Of a stretch of DNA of 64,000 nucleotides, positions 22,756 to 34,167 are shown in pieces; position 1 is the first letter of the stretch; each line of letters opens with the position of its first letter. The notes beneath the pieces were generated by a model that was not told the DNA's origin, made no database searches, and saw only the letters and a program-made list of their open reading frames with translations. A program made the position numbers and the translations under genes. Source of the DNA: Crocodylus rhombifer (lineage: Eukaryota; Chordata; Crocodylia; Crocodylidae); NCBI GenBank assembly GCA_038503035.1, contig JAVSML010001076.1, positions 158,827 to 222,826 of the forward strand. The letters run 5' to 3'.

Positions 22756-23653
22756 TGTAGCTGTTTCCCGAGCATCGTGTGTCTGAGTTTCTTTTGAACC
22801 TCATCGTTGCCTCCTGGGCTGCAGGTCAGACTACTGGAAGTGGCCTTGGGTCAGCTCCCCAGGGGTCTCATCTGCCACGACTTTGATGGTAATTGGTTTT
22901 CTAACATGAGGAAGGTGTCTGGTCCCATCTCCCCTGGTACTCTCCCTTGGTTGTCCTTGCGTCTATTGCTTCTTGGGCCTCCACCTCCCCTACACTCCAC
23001 CTAACTCCATCTGTGATGTCGTCTGTTGGTGTCAGTGTTCTGGCCGTCACTGATGCTCGGTTTCTTAGGGGCTGTATGAGCTATAGGTGGTACTTGCACC
23101 GAGTGTCCGCCGCTGCCTTTCTGTGCTTCCTGGGTCACGTGATGCCTGACTCTACCCAGGCCTTGGACTCCCTTGTTGCATTTCTCCCTTCCTAGGTTTG
23201 GTACCTGTCATCTGACATCTGTGTCCAGATTCTGGCTCCGTCATCCCTGCCAGTGTCCCAGTCACTGTGGTGGCTGGCCTCTGCACACACCAGCTTTGTA
23301 GGCAACCCTTTGAGCCCTCACTGGTCTGACTTGTCCTCCATGCTCCCCACTCTGGGTGCCACCACATCTCCTCCTCTTCAGGGTCCTCTGAGCTCCCTGG
23401 CCTCTCCGGGCTGGTTGGAGACACTGCTTCCAATTCCCCCGGCTTCCTTCTTGCCAGGTCTTTTATCCTGGCACCGGGTGGCCACCTGCCCAGAGGTGAG
23501 AGCCGTTTCTGGCTCTTCCTGGGTCCACTGTGGGTTTTCATTTTGATTTTCGTCCACAGTGGCTCCTGCCACCGCAGTTTCACTTTTGCTGCTACCAGCT
23601 CCTGGCACGGCATCCTGCCTCCTCTCTCTCATCTCCGGTAAGTTTCCTGCACA
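22756..23653 (-). repeat. 3' LTR of the retrotransposon
   Basis: It aligns with 24703-25626 from 'TTTGAACCTCA' onward, including 'GGTCAGCTCCCCAG', 'GTCTCATCTGCCAC', 'TGTGATGTCGTCTGT', 'TGAGCTATAGGTGGTACTTG' and the end 'GGTAAxTTTCCTxCACA'. The outermost 35 bases at the left are more diverged. On the element's strand it starts TGTG and ends near CTACA. Confidence 0.85.
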
Positions 23654-23667
23654 TACCCCCCTGTTTA
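23654..23667 (-). promoter_or_regulatory. Polypurine tract
   Basis: On the minus strand this reads AAACAGGGGGGTA directly before the 3' LTR. A purine run at exactly this place is the expected plus-strand DNA priming site of LTR retrotransposons. Confidence 0.75.
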
Positions 23668-23719
23668 AATTGCCTTGGGGTGTCTCATTGTCCATTTCCT
23701 TCTTCTCAATGCACCTTGA

Positions 23720-24214
23720 TAGGAAATCAGAAATGTGATTAGCTGACCCTGGTCAATACCTTACTCTGAACTTAAATGGCTGTAGTGACAATGCCCATCG
23801 CACTATCAAGGCATTGCCATGCTTAAATTTATTCAGCCATTATAGGGGGCCATGGTCAGTAACCAGGTGGAACTCTCGCCCCATTAAATAATATCTAAAA
23901 TAGTTCACCGCCCACTTTACGGCTAGACATTCCCTTTCGATGGTGGAATACCTGGTTTCCATGTCATTTAATTTTCAGCTAGCATAGGTGATTGGGTAAT
24001 CTACACTCCCTTGTTCCTGGCAAGCCACTGCCCCTACAGCCATCTCAGAGGTGTCAGTCTGTAGAATGAAAGTTTTCAAGAAGTTGGGTGTTATAATGAT
24101 TACCTCACTACACAAGTCTCTTTTGATGTCTTCAAACCCTTTCTCCACTTCAGGTGTTCCAGTAGGATCTGATTGGCTAGGGCCGCTCGATCGACCTTTC
24201 CTGGTGGTACTCAT
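23720..24214 (-). pseudogene. Ty3/gypsy RNase H region relic
   Basis: The minus-strand frame 24214-23975 holds the end of the reverse transcriptase/RNase H connection: FEDIKRDLCSE, then 'FILQTDTSEMAVGAV', with the first RNase H aspartate in QTDTSE. After a stop the reading continues with the 'ERECLAVKWAV' helix motif and a 'VTDHGPL' segment carrying another catalytic Asp. It then fades toward 23720 in a PGSxNxxSDFLS-like tail. Integrase is absent. The host element would use this domain to degrade RNA during reverse transcription. Here it is broken and joined to gag by deletion. Confidence 0.8.
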
Positions 24215-24242
24215 TTATCTAAAAGATCTTTTAATAATTTCA

Positions 24243-24542
24243 TCAAGTGCCAGGGCCTGTAGTCTTCCTTGCTCTTTTGGGCCTGGAACAGCCTGTGATA
24301 GTGGTGGGGGTTAGTTCTAACGGCTGTAATATTGCCACCTTGATGTTTTCATAGTCATAAGCCTCTTCCCATGGCAAGGCCCTGTAAGCAGCCTGTGCCT
24401 TTCCCACTACGAGTGACCCGAGCTGGCTAGCCCACTGTAGCTGGTCCAACCTGGGCTCGATTGCCATCTTCTCAAATGATTCAATGTGGGCCTCTACATC
24501 ATACAGTGCATTCAGAAAGTGGTCCAGTTTCGGGGTATCCAT
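24243..24542 (-). pseudogene. Gag-like (SCAN-related) relic
   Basis: The frame of 99 residues begins near 'MDTPKLDHFLNAL' and contains 'VEAHIESFEKMA', 'LDQLQWASQLGSLVVGKAQA' and 'AYRALPWEEAYDYENIKVAI'. This pattern (an E-x-x-I-E-x-F-E start, W in the middle, A-x-x-AYRALP, then DYExxKxAI) is that of the capsid C-terminal/SCAN-like part of gypsy-type gag proteins in reptiles. It lies just after the primer site, as gag should. The usual zinc knuckle is not seen. The sequence joins RNase H about 30 bases downstream, which places a deletion breakpoint between 24214 and 24243. Confidence 0.75.
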
Positions 24543-24681
24543 TCCTGTTGTTGAATGGCTTGTTGCTGTTGGACCTCAAGTAGTTTTGATACCACATGCA
24601 ACATCTGGCCTAACAACTCCATCGGGGTTCAGGTTCACCTCTATAATTATATCAGCCTCCAGGGTTTCCCTGGCTCCATTG

Positions 24682-24699
24682 TTCCTGGCCAATGCACCA
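24682..24699 (-). promoter_or_regulatory. Primer binding site for tRNA-Gly
   Basis: On the plus strand the 18 bases read TTCCTGGCCAATGCACCA. That is the 3' end of tRNA-Gly(GCC) including CCA with one mismatch (T for C), so the minus strand is complementary to that tRNA. It lies 3 bases from the 5' LTR edge. This is established tRNA knowledge applied to a directly seen match. Confidence 0.85.
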
Positions 24700-24702
24700 G
24701 TT

Positions 24703-25626
24703 TGTAACTTTCCATGCCTCCCTCCCCAAGCGGCATTTGGGTTTCATTTGAACCTCACTGTTGCCTCCCAGGCCGCATGATCGGGCTACTGGGAGCAGCC
24801 TTAGGTCAGCTCCCCAGAGGTCTCATCTGCCACATCTTTGATGGTAATTAGTTTTCTAGTGGGAGGATGGTGCCTGGTCCCATCTCCCCTGGTACTGTCC
24901 CTTGGTCATCCTTGCGGCTATTGCTTCTCTGGACTCCACCTCCCCTACACTCCGCCTAACGCCAACTGTGATGTCGTCTGTCAGTGCCAGTGTTCTGGCC
25001 GTCACTGATGCTCAGTTTCTTAGGGGCAGTTACTATGAGCTATAGGTGGTACTTGCACCGAGCATCTGCTGCTGCCCTTTTGCGCTTCCTGGGTCACATG
25101 ATGCCTGACTCTGCCTGGGCCTCAGACTCCTTTGTAACATCACTTCCTTCCCGGTTTGGTACTTGTTGTCTAATGTCTGTATCCAGGTTCCAGCTTCATC
25201 ATCCCTGCTGGTGTCCTCTGCCCACGCCGGCCTTGTAGGCAACCTCTTGAGCCCTCGCTGGTCTGACTTGCCCTTTGTGCTCCTCACTCTGGGGTGCCAC
25301 CACATCTTCTACTCCTCAGGATCCTCTGAGCTCCCAGGCCTCTCTAGGCCAGTTGAGGATGCTGCTTCCAGTTCCCCCAGCTTCCTTCCTGCCAAGTCTT
25401 TTATCCTGGTGTTGGGTGGCCACCTGGCCAATCACCCCCGGCACAGTTACACAGCATGCCCAAACAGAGGCAGGACCTGTTTCCAGCTCCTCCCAGCTCT
25501 GCCACAGGTTTTCCTTTGATCTTTATCTTCAGTGGCTCCTGCCACCGTGGTTTCACTTTCACTGCTACCAGCTGCCAGTGCGGTGTCCTGCCGCCTCTCT
25601 GTCTTCTCAGGTAAATTTCCTCCACA
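24703..25626 (-). repeat. 5' LTR of the retrotransposon
   Basis: It is the partner of 22756-23653. The boundary next to the primer site reads TGTAACTT on the plus strand (the element strand ends AAGTTACA). The outer boundary on the plus strand is CCACA at 25626. Frames inside the LTR have no domain. Confidence 0.85.
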
Positions 25627-27298
25627 CCCAGTAAGGGCTGAACAGGAAATGAATGTTATCCAAGTGAGGGGCCTAACCTCACAACTGATTGTTACTCTGG
25701 GATGGGTCTTTGGACACATTCTGAACCTCAGAAATCTCCCTGATGAACATTTCATTGAAACTTTTCACAAACAAATTCAGTTTCAATAAATCAACATTTT
25801 CTGACCAAAAAAGTTTCTTTGAATATCTTCTAACTGATTCAGTCTGCAATAGCAACTGGAAAACAATGGGCCAAATTAATCCATGAGTGCAATTTATTTC
25901 AGTGCATTGAGAACTGAACAGAATTTGATCCAATTAAATAGCCCTGTGCAGAGATTTCTTAGTGCACAAATGACTCTTCTGTCCTCTTACTTTTCTTTTC
26001 TTTTTTAACTTTTTAATGTATGCAAATGCTGAATGAATTCACCATCCCATTGGACTTGCTTCACTTCAGCTGTAGAACTGACTTTTCTGGCTATAGGCAG
26101 GAAAGAGTTTAATAAGTATATTCTTCTTTTCCCCCTTAATCACTGAAGATGTTATCAAGAAGTGATGATTATTTTATTTTCATGAATTTGGTTCCTGAGT
26201 CTGAGCAAGAAACTTAATGACTTTGACTCAGGCTAATGCTCTTTAAAATGAATATAAAATTTTGTTCCTTTGTGGCCACCTCTTATCCATTGGTATAATG
26301 GATTCTGAAGATAATGATGATTTGAGTGAGTTGATACTCCTATGTCCCATAATTATGAAGCAAAGGAAGGGAATGAGTGTCTCACTGTGTGATGTCAAAC
26401 CAACATGCAATCTGTCTAAAACATGCACACTAGCTCTTATTAAAAGATCATTATATCTTTTTTTACCTTTAGACTCAATTATACATGTACAGATAAATCC
26501 TCACACTTATTCCTGTGTTGTTGGAGGACCTTTGACTTAGCTGATTCCTCCTTTCCTTTATTGCTTTTGAAAGTATAATTTCCCTTGATGATAATCAGTT
26601 TTGTCAAGTGACAGAAAAAGTAATTAAACATCTTTAGTTCATAACTAACTTCTTTCTCTCCCATCAAACTAAGTAGCTAAACAACTGTTTAAAGACAACA
26701 ACAATAACCAGGTTTTATGAATAATGGGAAATTAGAACCATATTATTTTTCACAATACACAAGTCATGCTATTGACTTCCATAGGACCAAGCTGTGTGTA
26801 ATGATTCAATTTTACAGCTTCAGTAGTGCCACTGCCCTTTTGAATACTGATGAAAGCATAAATATAGCTGTCTGCACTGCAAAATTACTCTATCCCAGTC
26901 TAGCTCAGTTGAATTGCTGCACTAAAAAAGGGGGGGAAATCAAGTAACTCAAACAAAATGTTGATCTGGAAAAACAAAGAAATTAATGTCAACATTTTTA
27001 AAGGTAATCGACTACCATTTTATCTGCTGTAAGGCGAACCGCTTATGAAGATCTTTTGAAGGACATTGGCTAATTAGAGCATAAAGCTATCCTCATACCT
27101 ATAGATTTATATATTGGGCTAAGAGAACTCCTACTTTCTGCTCTCAATGTTTCATCATAAATCCAAACCACTATTTTTATGTCTTCATTACTGTATTTCA
27201 AAGATGCAACATTATTGAAAACTATGAGGGCCACTCATTAGAAAAGACATAGTCTTTCTTTTAATAAGATCACTGAGGAATGCAGTGCATAGCTAGAA
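25627..27298. other. AT-rich DNA, no gene seen
   Basis: Short frames without domains. Around 26771-26790 is a short 'TTGACTTCCATAGGA' phrase like a widespread sauropsid repeat word, too short to call. Confidence 0.45.
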
Positions 27299-27770
27299 GT
27301 GCATGTCTACATGAGACGTTTACTGTGGAATTACTTAATTAGCTCCACAGTAAAATCTCAGCATCTACATGTGTGGCTCTATTAGGTCACAGTAAACTAA
27401 TAAATGCTACCATAGGTTAGTACTTGTAAACATGAGTTCTATCCTCATGAGTTCTATCCTCTATGCAGATACTGATGGGACTGGCTGCAGCACAAGGGTG
27501 CTTCAGTGTGGGGGCTGCCTGCTGGCTAACCCCACACTGGAGCACCTTTGTGCCCCAGCCAGCCCCTTCACAACATATTAAGCCAGGTTGGAACAGACTC
27601 AGGCTGGCAAGCTGACCTCCTGGGCCTCCTGCCACCTGAGGCTATGCCACGCTGGGTCAACATGCTGGAGTCCCAGATGCATGTGCAAACATGGCATCCA
27701 GGATCAATAAATTCCAGTGAGAACTATGTAAGTGTATATTAAGCCATATTAATTGCATGTGTAGATGCCC
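27299..27770. mobile_element. Family A related hAT-type element, 0.47 kb
   Basis: The left end 'GTGCATGTCTACATGAGACG' and right end 'ATTGCATGTGTAGATGCCCA' are approximate inverses. Left-arm phrases 'TTAGCTCCACAGTAA' and 'CACAGTAAACTAATAAA' match the 40.9 kb copy. The middle (27470-27680) is GC-rich and unrelated. Confidence 0.65.
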
Positions 27771-28386
27771 AGCACTGCAGCGCATGTATGTGTAAAAATG
27801 CCCAGGGAATTTACCCTTGAATCACAAATGAATAAGTGAAAACATGAAAAAGGAACTCCTAGGTTGAGAGAGACATAAAATTATAAATAGTTCTCTTCTA
27901 CTTTTCCACCTTTTGAATTTAATTTTGAATTCAACACAGATAATTTTCATTAATAAAATAAAACCTCTAACAGCCAATGGGTTTCTGAGTAGAATTCTTA
28001 AATCTTTGTGGATATTTTACTTTATTTATTAGCTTTAGTGAAGGGTGTAAGGATTCTTAAAGCATTGGAGTACAACAGGGGATAGAAGCTATTGACATTT
28101 TCTGCAGGCTCTATTGCTATCAGTAGATGCATTCTAGATAAAAAAATAAATACAATGGTGAAGGTAATGATACAGGGTTTTCAAACATTGAAAATCATCC
28201 TTGCCCTGAGGGATATGCAGTCAACACTGTCTTTTTTATTTCTTTAAAACAAAGCAGAAGGTCTATTGTAATTGCTGTATTGTAATTGCCCTTCTGCTTT
28301 GATTCACCAATGTTCTTCTATGTGTGTTAGGACCAGGTTGTATTCTTTGACCTTCTGTGGGTTCAGGACCATGGCCAACAAAACTC
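27771..28386. other. No gene seen
   Basis: AT-rich sequence. An inverted pair 'AAAGCAGAAGG'/'CCTTCTGCTTT' lies at about 28251 and 28290. Confidence 0.45.
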
Positions 28387-29153
28387 AGAAGACATGTCTA
28401 CATGAGATGCTTTACTGTGCAGTAGAGCTAATTACCGTGCTGTAAGCATCTGCATCTATACATGCCAATGGTTACTGCACAGTAATTGGCTCTAATTATG
28501 AGTAAATTTTCCACCTGCAAATACAAGTAGCAAATTTACTTGTGATTAGTAACTGTGCAGTAGTGCATGTCTAAATGCCTGACTGGGAGCAAATGTGCTC
28601 CTGGTCAGCTGGGCAGCAGGGGCAGGAGATTGCTCCCTAACCCCAGGAGCTGCCTGCTGCTGGAGCACAGTCCAGCACTGGAGTGCAGATGGGAACAATG
28701 TCCCCTTGCCCTCGCAGCAGGAAGGTCCCAGGGCCAGGGCTGGGAGATGCTTATCTCGCTGTCTGGGTTCCGCAACTGTGGGGCTTAGGCTGGGCGATAA
28801 GGATTTCCCAGCCCCACAATTATGGGGTGGGATCTGGGAGCTCTTTGCTGGTGGGGCAGGGGGAAATTGTCCCCGGCAGCTTCCAGGGGCAAGAAGCAAT
28901 GTCCCAGCTACCACTAGGAAACAGCTGTCTCCTGGCCCTTGGGCTAGCACCCAGGGGGAGTCTAGAGCACCCCCTCGCTGCTGCAGGGATAGGTTGCAGG
29001 GCCACAGAGAGTAACAGTAGTCTGCTGCTAGAAGGAGCAAATCTGATCCTGTTTCCCTGCACATGTAGACATGTACCCTGGAGCATTTACTCTAGAGTAG
29101 TTTGCTTGAGAATAAATTTCTTCTGGATCTTTTTCTTGTGTAGACACACCCAG
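28387..29153. mobile_element. Family A related hAT-type element, 0.77 kb
   Basis: The left end is 'GACATGTCTACATGAGATGC'. Inverted ends are found both at 29060-29080 ('GCACATGTAGACATGTACCC') and at 29135-29153 ('TTGTGTAGACACACCCAGG'). The left arm has 'TTACTGCACAGTAATTGG' and an inverted-repeat-like stretch at 28505-28545. The GC-rich interior gives long frames on both strands with no domain. Confidence 0.65.
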
Positions 29154-30925
29154 GAAGTAGTAAATTACTCCTCACATACAAAACTTTATGGCTGAGAAAG
29201 ATCTACTTTTATAGTAATGCCTGTGGGCAAGCTAGACATAAGGAGCTCTGACTGTCCATCTGCTGTTCCACTTGTAAAATTCCTGAATGGAATAAGTTGA
29301 TTTTTAAATACTTTATCTGATTTGATTGCCCTGTGCATTTTTTGTTACATATTAATTCTGGAATAGAATTAGTATAAGCACAGTAAATGCTTTCCACCTT
29401 AAACTAGAATGGAGACAACACTACTGTAATTACAAATACTACTTTAGATGGTTAAATGTTTCTGCCTACAATCCTTTGCTGCATGTCTAGATTAGTAGAC
29501 TACAGTTATTTTAGACTAAAACATCCCTCACCCCACATCAGTAGTTTGCTGTACTTAAAAGATTTCTAAGCATGGCAGTGGCTTATGCAGATAATAGTGA
29601 CTTTCAAGTAGGTAAGTCCAGCCACATAATAGAGAGTTCTGTAGGAAGATAGATTCTGTCAATTTATTAAGGGTGGGCAGACCTGCAGTAGAGAGAATAG
29701 AAGAAGGCTTGGTAAAGGAGGCAGATATCATATAGGTCTCCTGAGTAATCTCTAAGAAAATTCTTGCTCTCATAAATTACTAAATAATTCCCTATTTGCT
29801 ACATAATTAAATGCATCTCTGCTGAATAAATCAAGAATCCTAATGCATAATGTATGTCTAATTTGCTGAATAGTACACAGGGACTTTAGTTATCCCTTAT
29901 CATGTTTTCCATGTTTTCTAAACCCCTATTAATATGTCTAAATATTTCATAGCCATTGGTATCCATCTGTATTTCTATTTGGATCAGATATTACTGTGGT
30001 AACAATGAGACATGAAAGAATCTCTCCTGTTGGTCAGTTTATATCCAGATTGCCTGACTAGCATATCAAGGTTATCTGACAAGGGGAAATTCCTGATTAC
30101 ATTAGCATTAATATGATTTCACCTACCTTAGTAGAAGCTCTGTAGTCCATTCTGGTTTGCACATTGACCTAGATTCTTTTTGGATTTAGCAGCATTCTTC
30201 CTTTCCTGAAGTTCTTTGTAGCTTTGGTTTCATACCATACCCAAAGGAATTTATTAATGAATAAAGCAATCTCTTTGAATGATATCTAATGTATATGAAG
30301 AAGAATGCATTGGGAGTCCCATGGATGAAACAAGTCATATATTTCTGATTTGTAATATGAGATTTCTTTATAATATGATTTAAAATTTAATAACTTCTAG
30401 ACAGGAGCCAGTTTTCTAATGTACGAGTTGTTATAATTAACAAATTATAGACTTTATCATTAAAGTAGGACTGTATATGGAAAATTAGCCACACACAGTC
30501 AGGACAGAACACAGAAGGAGAGTAATTAAGATCTATTTTACTTTCAGGGCTTGAAAAATGTACCCAACACTTACTATGGGCAAAATAGATTCATTAGTCA
30601 TATGCCAATATAAAATACTGCTGTAGTTCCCAGATTTAGAAATAATGTATAGAGAAAACAAGTATGACCCAACTTCTTGGCTTTTGGTAGTCATGATTTT
30701 GTTTCCTGGATCTCTCATTGCTACTATATGATAACTGATCCCAGATTTATGATTTTCCTGAAGGGAAGATCAGCCATCTGTCATCTCAGGCAACAATGTC
30801 ATATAATCCCTTTTTAAAAAATTTATAAAGCTTCATTCTTCTTCTTAACTGGTATGTCTTTGATAAACTGAAGTTCTACCAAAACATGCAATAAATTTCT
30901 TCTTACATATTTCTTTACTTCTATT
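29154..30925. other. AT-rich DNA, no gene seen
   Basis: Nothing recognisable as coding or as a mobile element end. Confidence 0.45.
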
Positions 30926-31455
30926 TAGCTCTGATGAGGCCACATCTGGAGTACTGTGTCCAGTTTTGCCCCCTGCCACTGCAGAAAGGATGTGGGCAAG
31001 TTGGAGAGAATCCAGTGGAGGGCAATGAAAATGGTGGTGGAGCTAGGGCACATGACTTATGAGGAGAGGTTGCGAGAACAGGGCTTATTTAGTCTGCAGA
31101 AGAGAAGATTCAGTGGGATTTATTGACGCCTTCAACTATCTGAAGGGTGGTTCCAGAGAGGATGGTGCTAAACTCTTCTCATTGGTGGCAGATGGCAGAA
31201 CAAGGAGCAACTGTCTCAAGTTGCAGCACAGGAAGTTTAGGTTAGATATCAGAAAAAAACTTTCTCACTAAGAGGGTAGTAAAGCACTGGAACAGGTTAC
31301 CCAGAGTGGTTGCAGAATTTCCATCTTCAGAGGTTTTTAAGACCTGGCTAGACAAAGTCTTGTCTGAGATGATCTAGTTGAGCCTGGTCCTGCTTTGACC
31401 ACAGGGTTGGACTAGATGACCTCCTGAGATCCCTAATTTTCTATGATTCTATGAT
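30926..31455 (+). mobile_element. CR1 LINE, 5'-truncated, older subfamily
   Basis: It starts inside the coding region at 'GATGAGGCCACATCTGGAGT', runs through 'TGGAACAGGTTACCCAGAG' and 'GGTTGGACTAGATGACCTCC', and ends in TTCTATGATTCTATGA. The coding remains correspond to 'RPHLEYCVQF'-type sequence and to the C-terminal part (frame 31059-31271 includes 'KFRLDIRKKLSH'). Stops and shifts occur throughout. Confidence 0.9.
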
Positions 31456-33079
31456 ATCGTATATATGTTATAATTTTCTTCTTGTATATCTCCACCCTTA
31501 ATTTCTACTTTTCCAATTTACTAATCCTTGTTCAGATTTCTAATTTACTTTCAAATTCACTCAGCCCAACTCCTTCAGCCACTGATTTTCAGATTTTCTG
31601 ATTTTTCTCTCACTTTTACTTCTCAAGTGTCCTTCTGTTTGAGAAATATTATTCACCCTCATTTATTCATGTTCTACGTAAATAGTGATGTCCCCTTTAC
31701 TCACACTGGCTAAAATAATTTACATCAGAAATAAAGAACTATGGAAGAAAGAACTATTCATGCTAAAATAAGGGATCCTAAATCCTCTTAAATTTTCTAT
31801 GTGAATAATAATTTTATACATTTGAATCTGGGTCTCTTGTTACATGTTATGTTATGCATTCAGCTTTTTGCTAGCTAAAAGAGATTCCTTCATCCATTGT
31901 AGAAGGTCAGAGCCCTTAGGTTGCATTGAAAGACTTGTAAGAGGTAATATCCCCTTGAGATTTCAAGCCCTGACATATACCAGTGGAAAATAAAGTGATT
32001 TGTACATGTAGTCCTGATTCTACCTATTCAGGGTAATGGCATGTTTGTAAAGTTAAAGAAAGATACTGGTCTGGCTGTATTTTTGAGTCTGAACTTTTCA
32101 GTTGTCAAAATTTTAAGGTGCAGTGCTTACTTATGAGGTAGCTAAATAAAACAGATGCTTAGGCCTGACAACAGGCTATGCAGTGTTCAAATGAGATATT
32201 TCTTCCCCCTTGCCCTGCTTCAGTAACTACAAAAGAACTGACTTTGCAACCAGTAAAACAAAATGAAAATCAGTTCCAGACAGTGTAGTGTCCAAAGGGC
32301 TTTGCCCTTGACACTACAGTTCTCTAAAACTGTCTGAAAGTATTTAGCTTAGTTCTTTGCTTTGTTTATTTAACAACATATGGACAATGACTCTTCTGTC
32401 AGTGAGGCACAAAGACAGTGAAATCAGTGGTAGATCCCAACTTGCCCATCTGTCTTTTGAACTTTAAAATATAAAAATTCCACAATTTTTGTTCTTTCTT
32501 TGGATTATTTAAACACTAGGTCAGTCACAGCAGCAAGCTAAGTGATATAAGAAATAAAATATTGCAGTGAGAGAATACATACTGTGCACACTGGTCACTC
32601 CGGTACCATTCTACTTAAGAAAGGTTTTTAACTGGAAAAGAGCAGGAATGACCAACTAATATCACTACAAACCATGCAACCAAACAGAAATACATAGTTT
32701 TTACTTGTTTCTTCAGGAAAAACACATATTTCTGTAACTTCCAACCGCAACAGTTGGGAGGCAACCTATTAGCTACCTTCTAATGGGAATGAATAGTTTC
32801 TCTTTTCCTCACAGATATCATCCATACATGATTAGTTAGCTCTTTCCAATCCTAACAGTATCCAAACAGGACCAGCCTCCATATATAGTCTTCCAAAACT
32901 GATCCAGGCTTTCTCTGTACCCTTCTGTCTTACAACAGGGGCTTTCCCTACCTGATTCCCCTGATCAACTAATTAGGTGGATCTGGTAGGGGGAAGACCC
33001 TAAGCACTTGAAAGGGTGCATAGCTCAGGTTTGAAAGGGAGCAGGGCTGCTTTCAAGATGCTTGTGGTGTTGGGTGGGG
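31456..33079. other. No gene seen
   Basis: AT-rich sequence. It contains the hairpin at 32277-32336 described separately. Confidence 0.45.
32277..32336. repeat. 60-base interrupted palindrome
   Basis: The outer arms CAGACAGT and ACTGTCTG and the inner arms GTAGTGTC and GACACTAC are exact inverses. GGGC/GCCC closes the stem around a TTT loop. Confidence 0.8.
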
Positions 33080-33597
33080 TGTGATGGCCGGAACCAGAGG
33101 GATTAATAAGCAATAAATATATGCTTCTTGGAAGCATTTGGTATTTTGCCTACACAGGTAATATTAGCTAATATAAAGCTTGTAAGTTCATAACCCACAA
33201 ATGTAACTTGTCTGTCATAAGTTTAACCAAAATGATAAATTAACTGTTTGTGGAACTGACTGGGCCCCACAGGCAAAGCTGTAGCAGCAAGATTAGCTGA
33301 TCTAATGGTTTTTGCTCAGGGTTCAATCTTGATGAGAAAAACTGGATCCAACCACCTGGCACACCCAACACATTCCAGGAAAGCATATTCAGAGAAAGCT
33401 AAAAGGGGTTGGGCTTAAGCAGAGCAATGTCAATTTCAAACCTAAAGGTGCTACATTGTAATTTGCTTATTGGATAAACCCAGGTCTGGGTAGTAACCTT
33501 TTACGATAATTTTTAACATCTTTCAATCCCATAGGGTAACAGCTGTAGGGCAAGATTGTGAGTGGCTCTAAAGCCAACAGATTAGCATAAGACTAGG

Positions 33598-33606
33598 TAT
33601 AAAAAG
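33598..33606 (+). promoter_or_regulatory. TATA box of the LTR-like segment
   Basis: TATAAAAAG is in a suitable place within the LTR-like unit. Confidence 0.5.
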
Positions 33607-33837
33607 TGCATTCATCAGGTGACTAGCAGGAAGGAGGCAACAGAACGGTAATTGCTTTTTCCAAGCCCAGACCCAAACTCCCAATGTGAGTGAGGATCGG
33701 TTCCTGATCAAGGGACCTTCCCTGGTAATCCCTCCAACAGTGTCAATTGGGGATGCCTGACTTCCCCGATCACCTGGTGGAATCACCTGGTGCACACCTG
33801 GCATTGAGGAACTATCGATAAGTTGCCAACCCATGGC

Positions 33838-34150
33838 TGTCTATCTGTTGTTTTAAACAGCCCAGTGGCTGACACCCTTGCAGTGCCCAGCTGGCCTGCG
33901 ACAGCTTGATCCATCTATCTGTTGTTATTATTATTTACTATTAGCTCTTTAATACTCTATTATCTGCTTATCCCATTTGTCTTTCTGTTAACTGTTGTGT
34001 GGGTGTAAGCTATAATAAATTTACCATTGCTTCACTCCCACCTCTGTCTCCTCGATCCCAAACCAAACAGCCCAGTGGCTGATACAGTTGCAGCACCCAG
34101 TCAGCCTTCAACTAAATTGATACACTCGCAGTGCCCAGCTGGCCTGTGGC
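33838..34150 (+). repeat. Direct repeats in the LTR-like segment
   Basis: 'CAGCCCAGTGGCTGA' followed by 'TTGCAGxxCCCAGxxxGCCT' occurs at 33858-33897 and 34068-34106, with a third partial copy at 34127-34146. 'ATCTATCTGTTGTT' also occurs twice. Confidence 0.75.
34014..34019 (+). promoter_or_regulatory. Poly(A) signal of the LTR-like segment
   Basis: AATAAA is followed by a pyrimidine-rich stretch. Confidence 0.45.
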
Positions 34151-34167
34151 AGTGGGGGTCCCCCACA

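Larger units (their letters stand above)
22756..25626 (-). mobile_element. Ty3/gypsy-type LTR retrotransposon, internally deleted
   Basis: Two direct repeats of about 0.9 kb flank an internal part of about 1.05 kb. In the minus-strand direction the order is LTR, tRNA-Gly primer site, gag-like relic, RNase H relic, polypurine tract, LTR. Protease, most of the reverse transcriptase, and integrase are missing, so the copy is a deletion derivative. The LTRs differ at roughly one base in ten in the 135-base stretch I compared (from about 22937 and 24889), so it is old. No matching target duplication is visible at the outer edges. Confidence 0.85.
33080..34167 (+). mobile_element. Probable retrovirus-like solo LTR
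   Basis: The segment has the signal order of an LTR on the plus strand: a TATA box at 33598, then about 410 bases later a poly(A) signal at 34014 followed by a CT/GT-rich stretch. The bounds are tentative. The start TGTGATGG (33080) and end CCCCACA (34167) give only a TGTG/CACA inversion, and the flanks are not duplicated. No gag, pol or env sequence adjoins it, so if real it is a solo LTR. Confidence 0.45.

Noticed and set aside
23152..23695. Minus-strand frames of 105-153 codons in the left LTR
   Set aside because: They lie wholly or almost wholly inside LTR sequence. The other LTR does not keep the same frames open to the same extent, and no domain is seen.
28546..29195. Frames of 139-172 codons on both strands
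   Set aside because: GC-rich interior of a non-autonomous inverted-repeat element. No domain, and frames of similar length in opposite directions.
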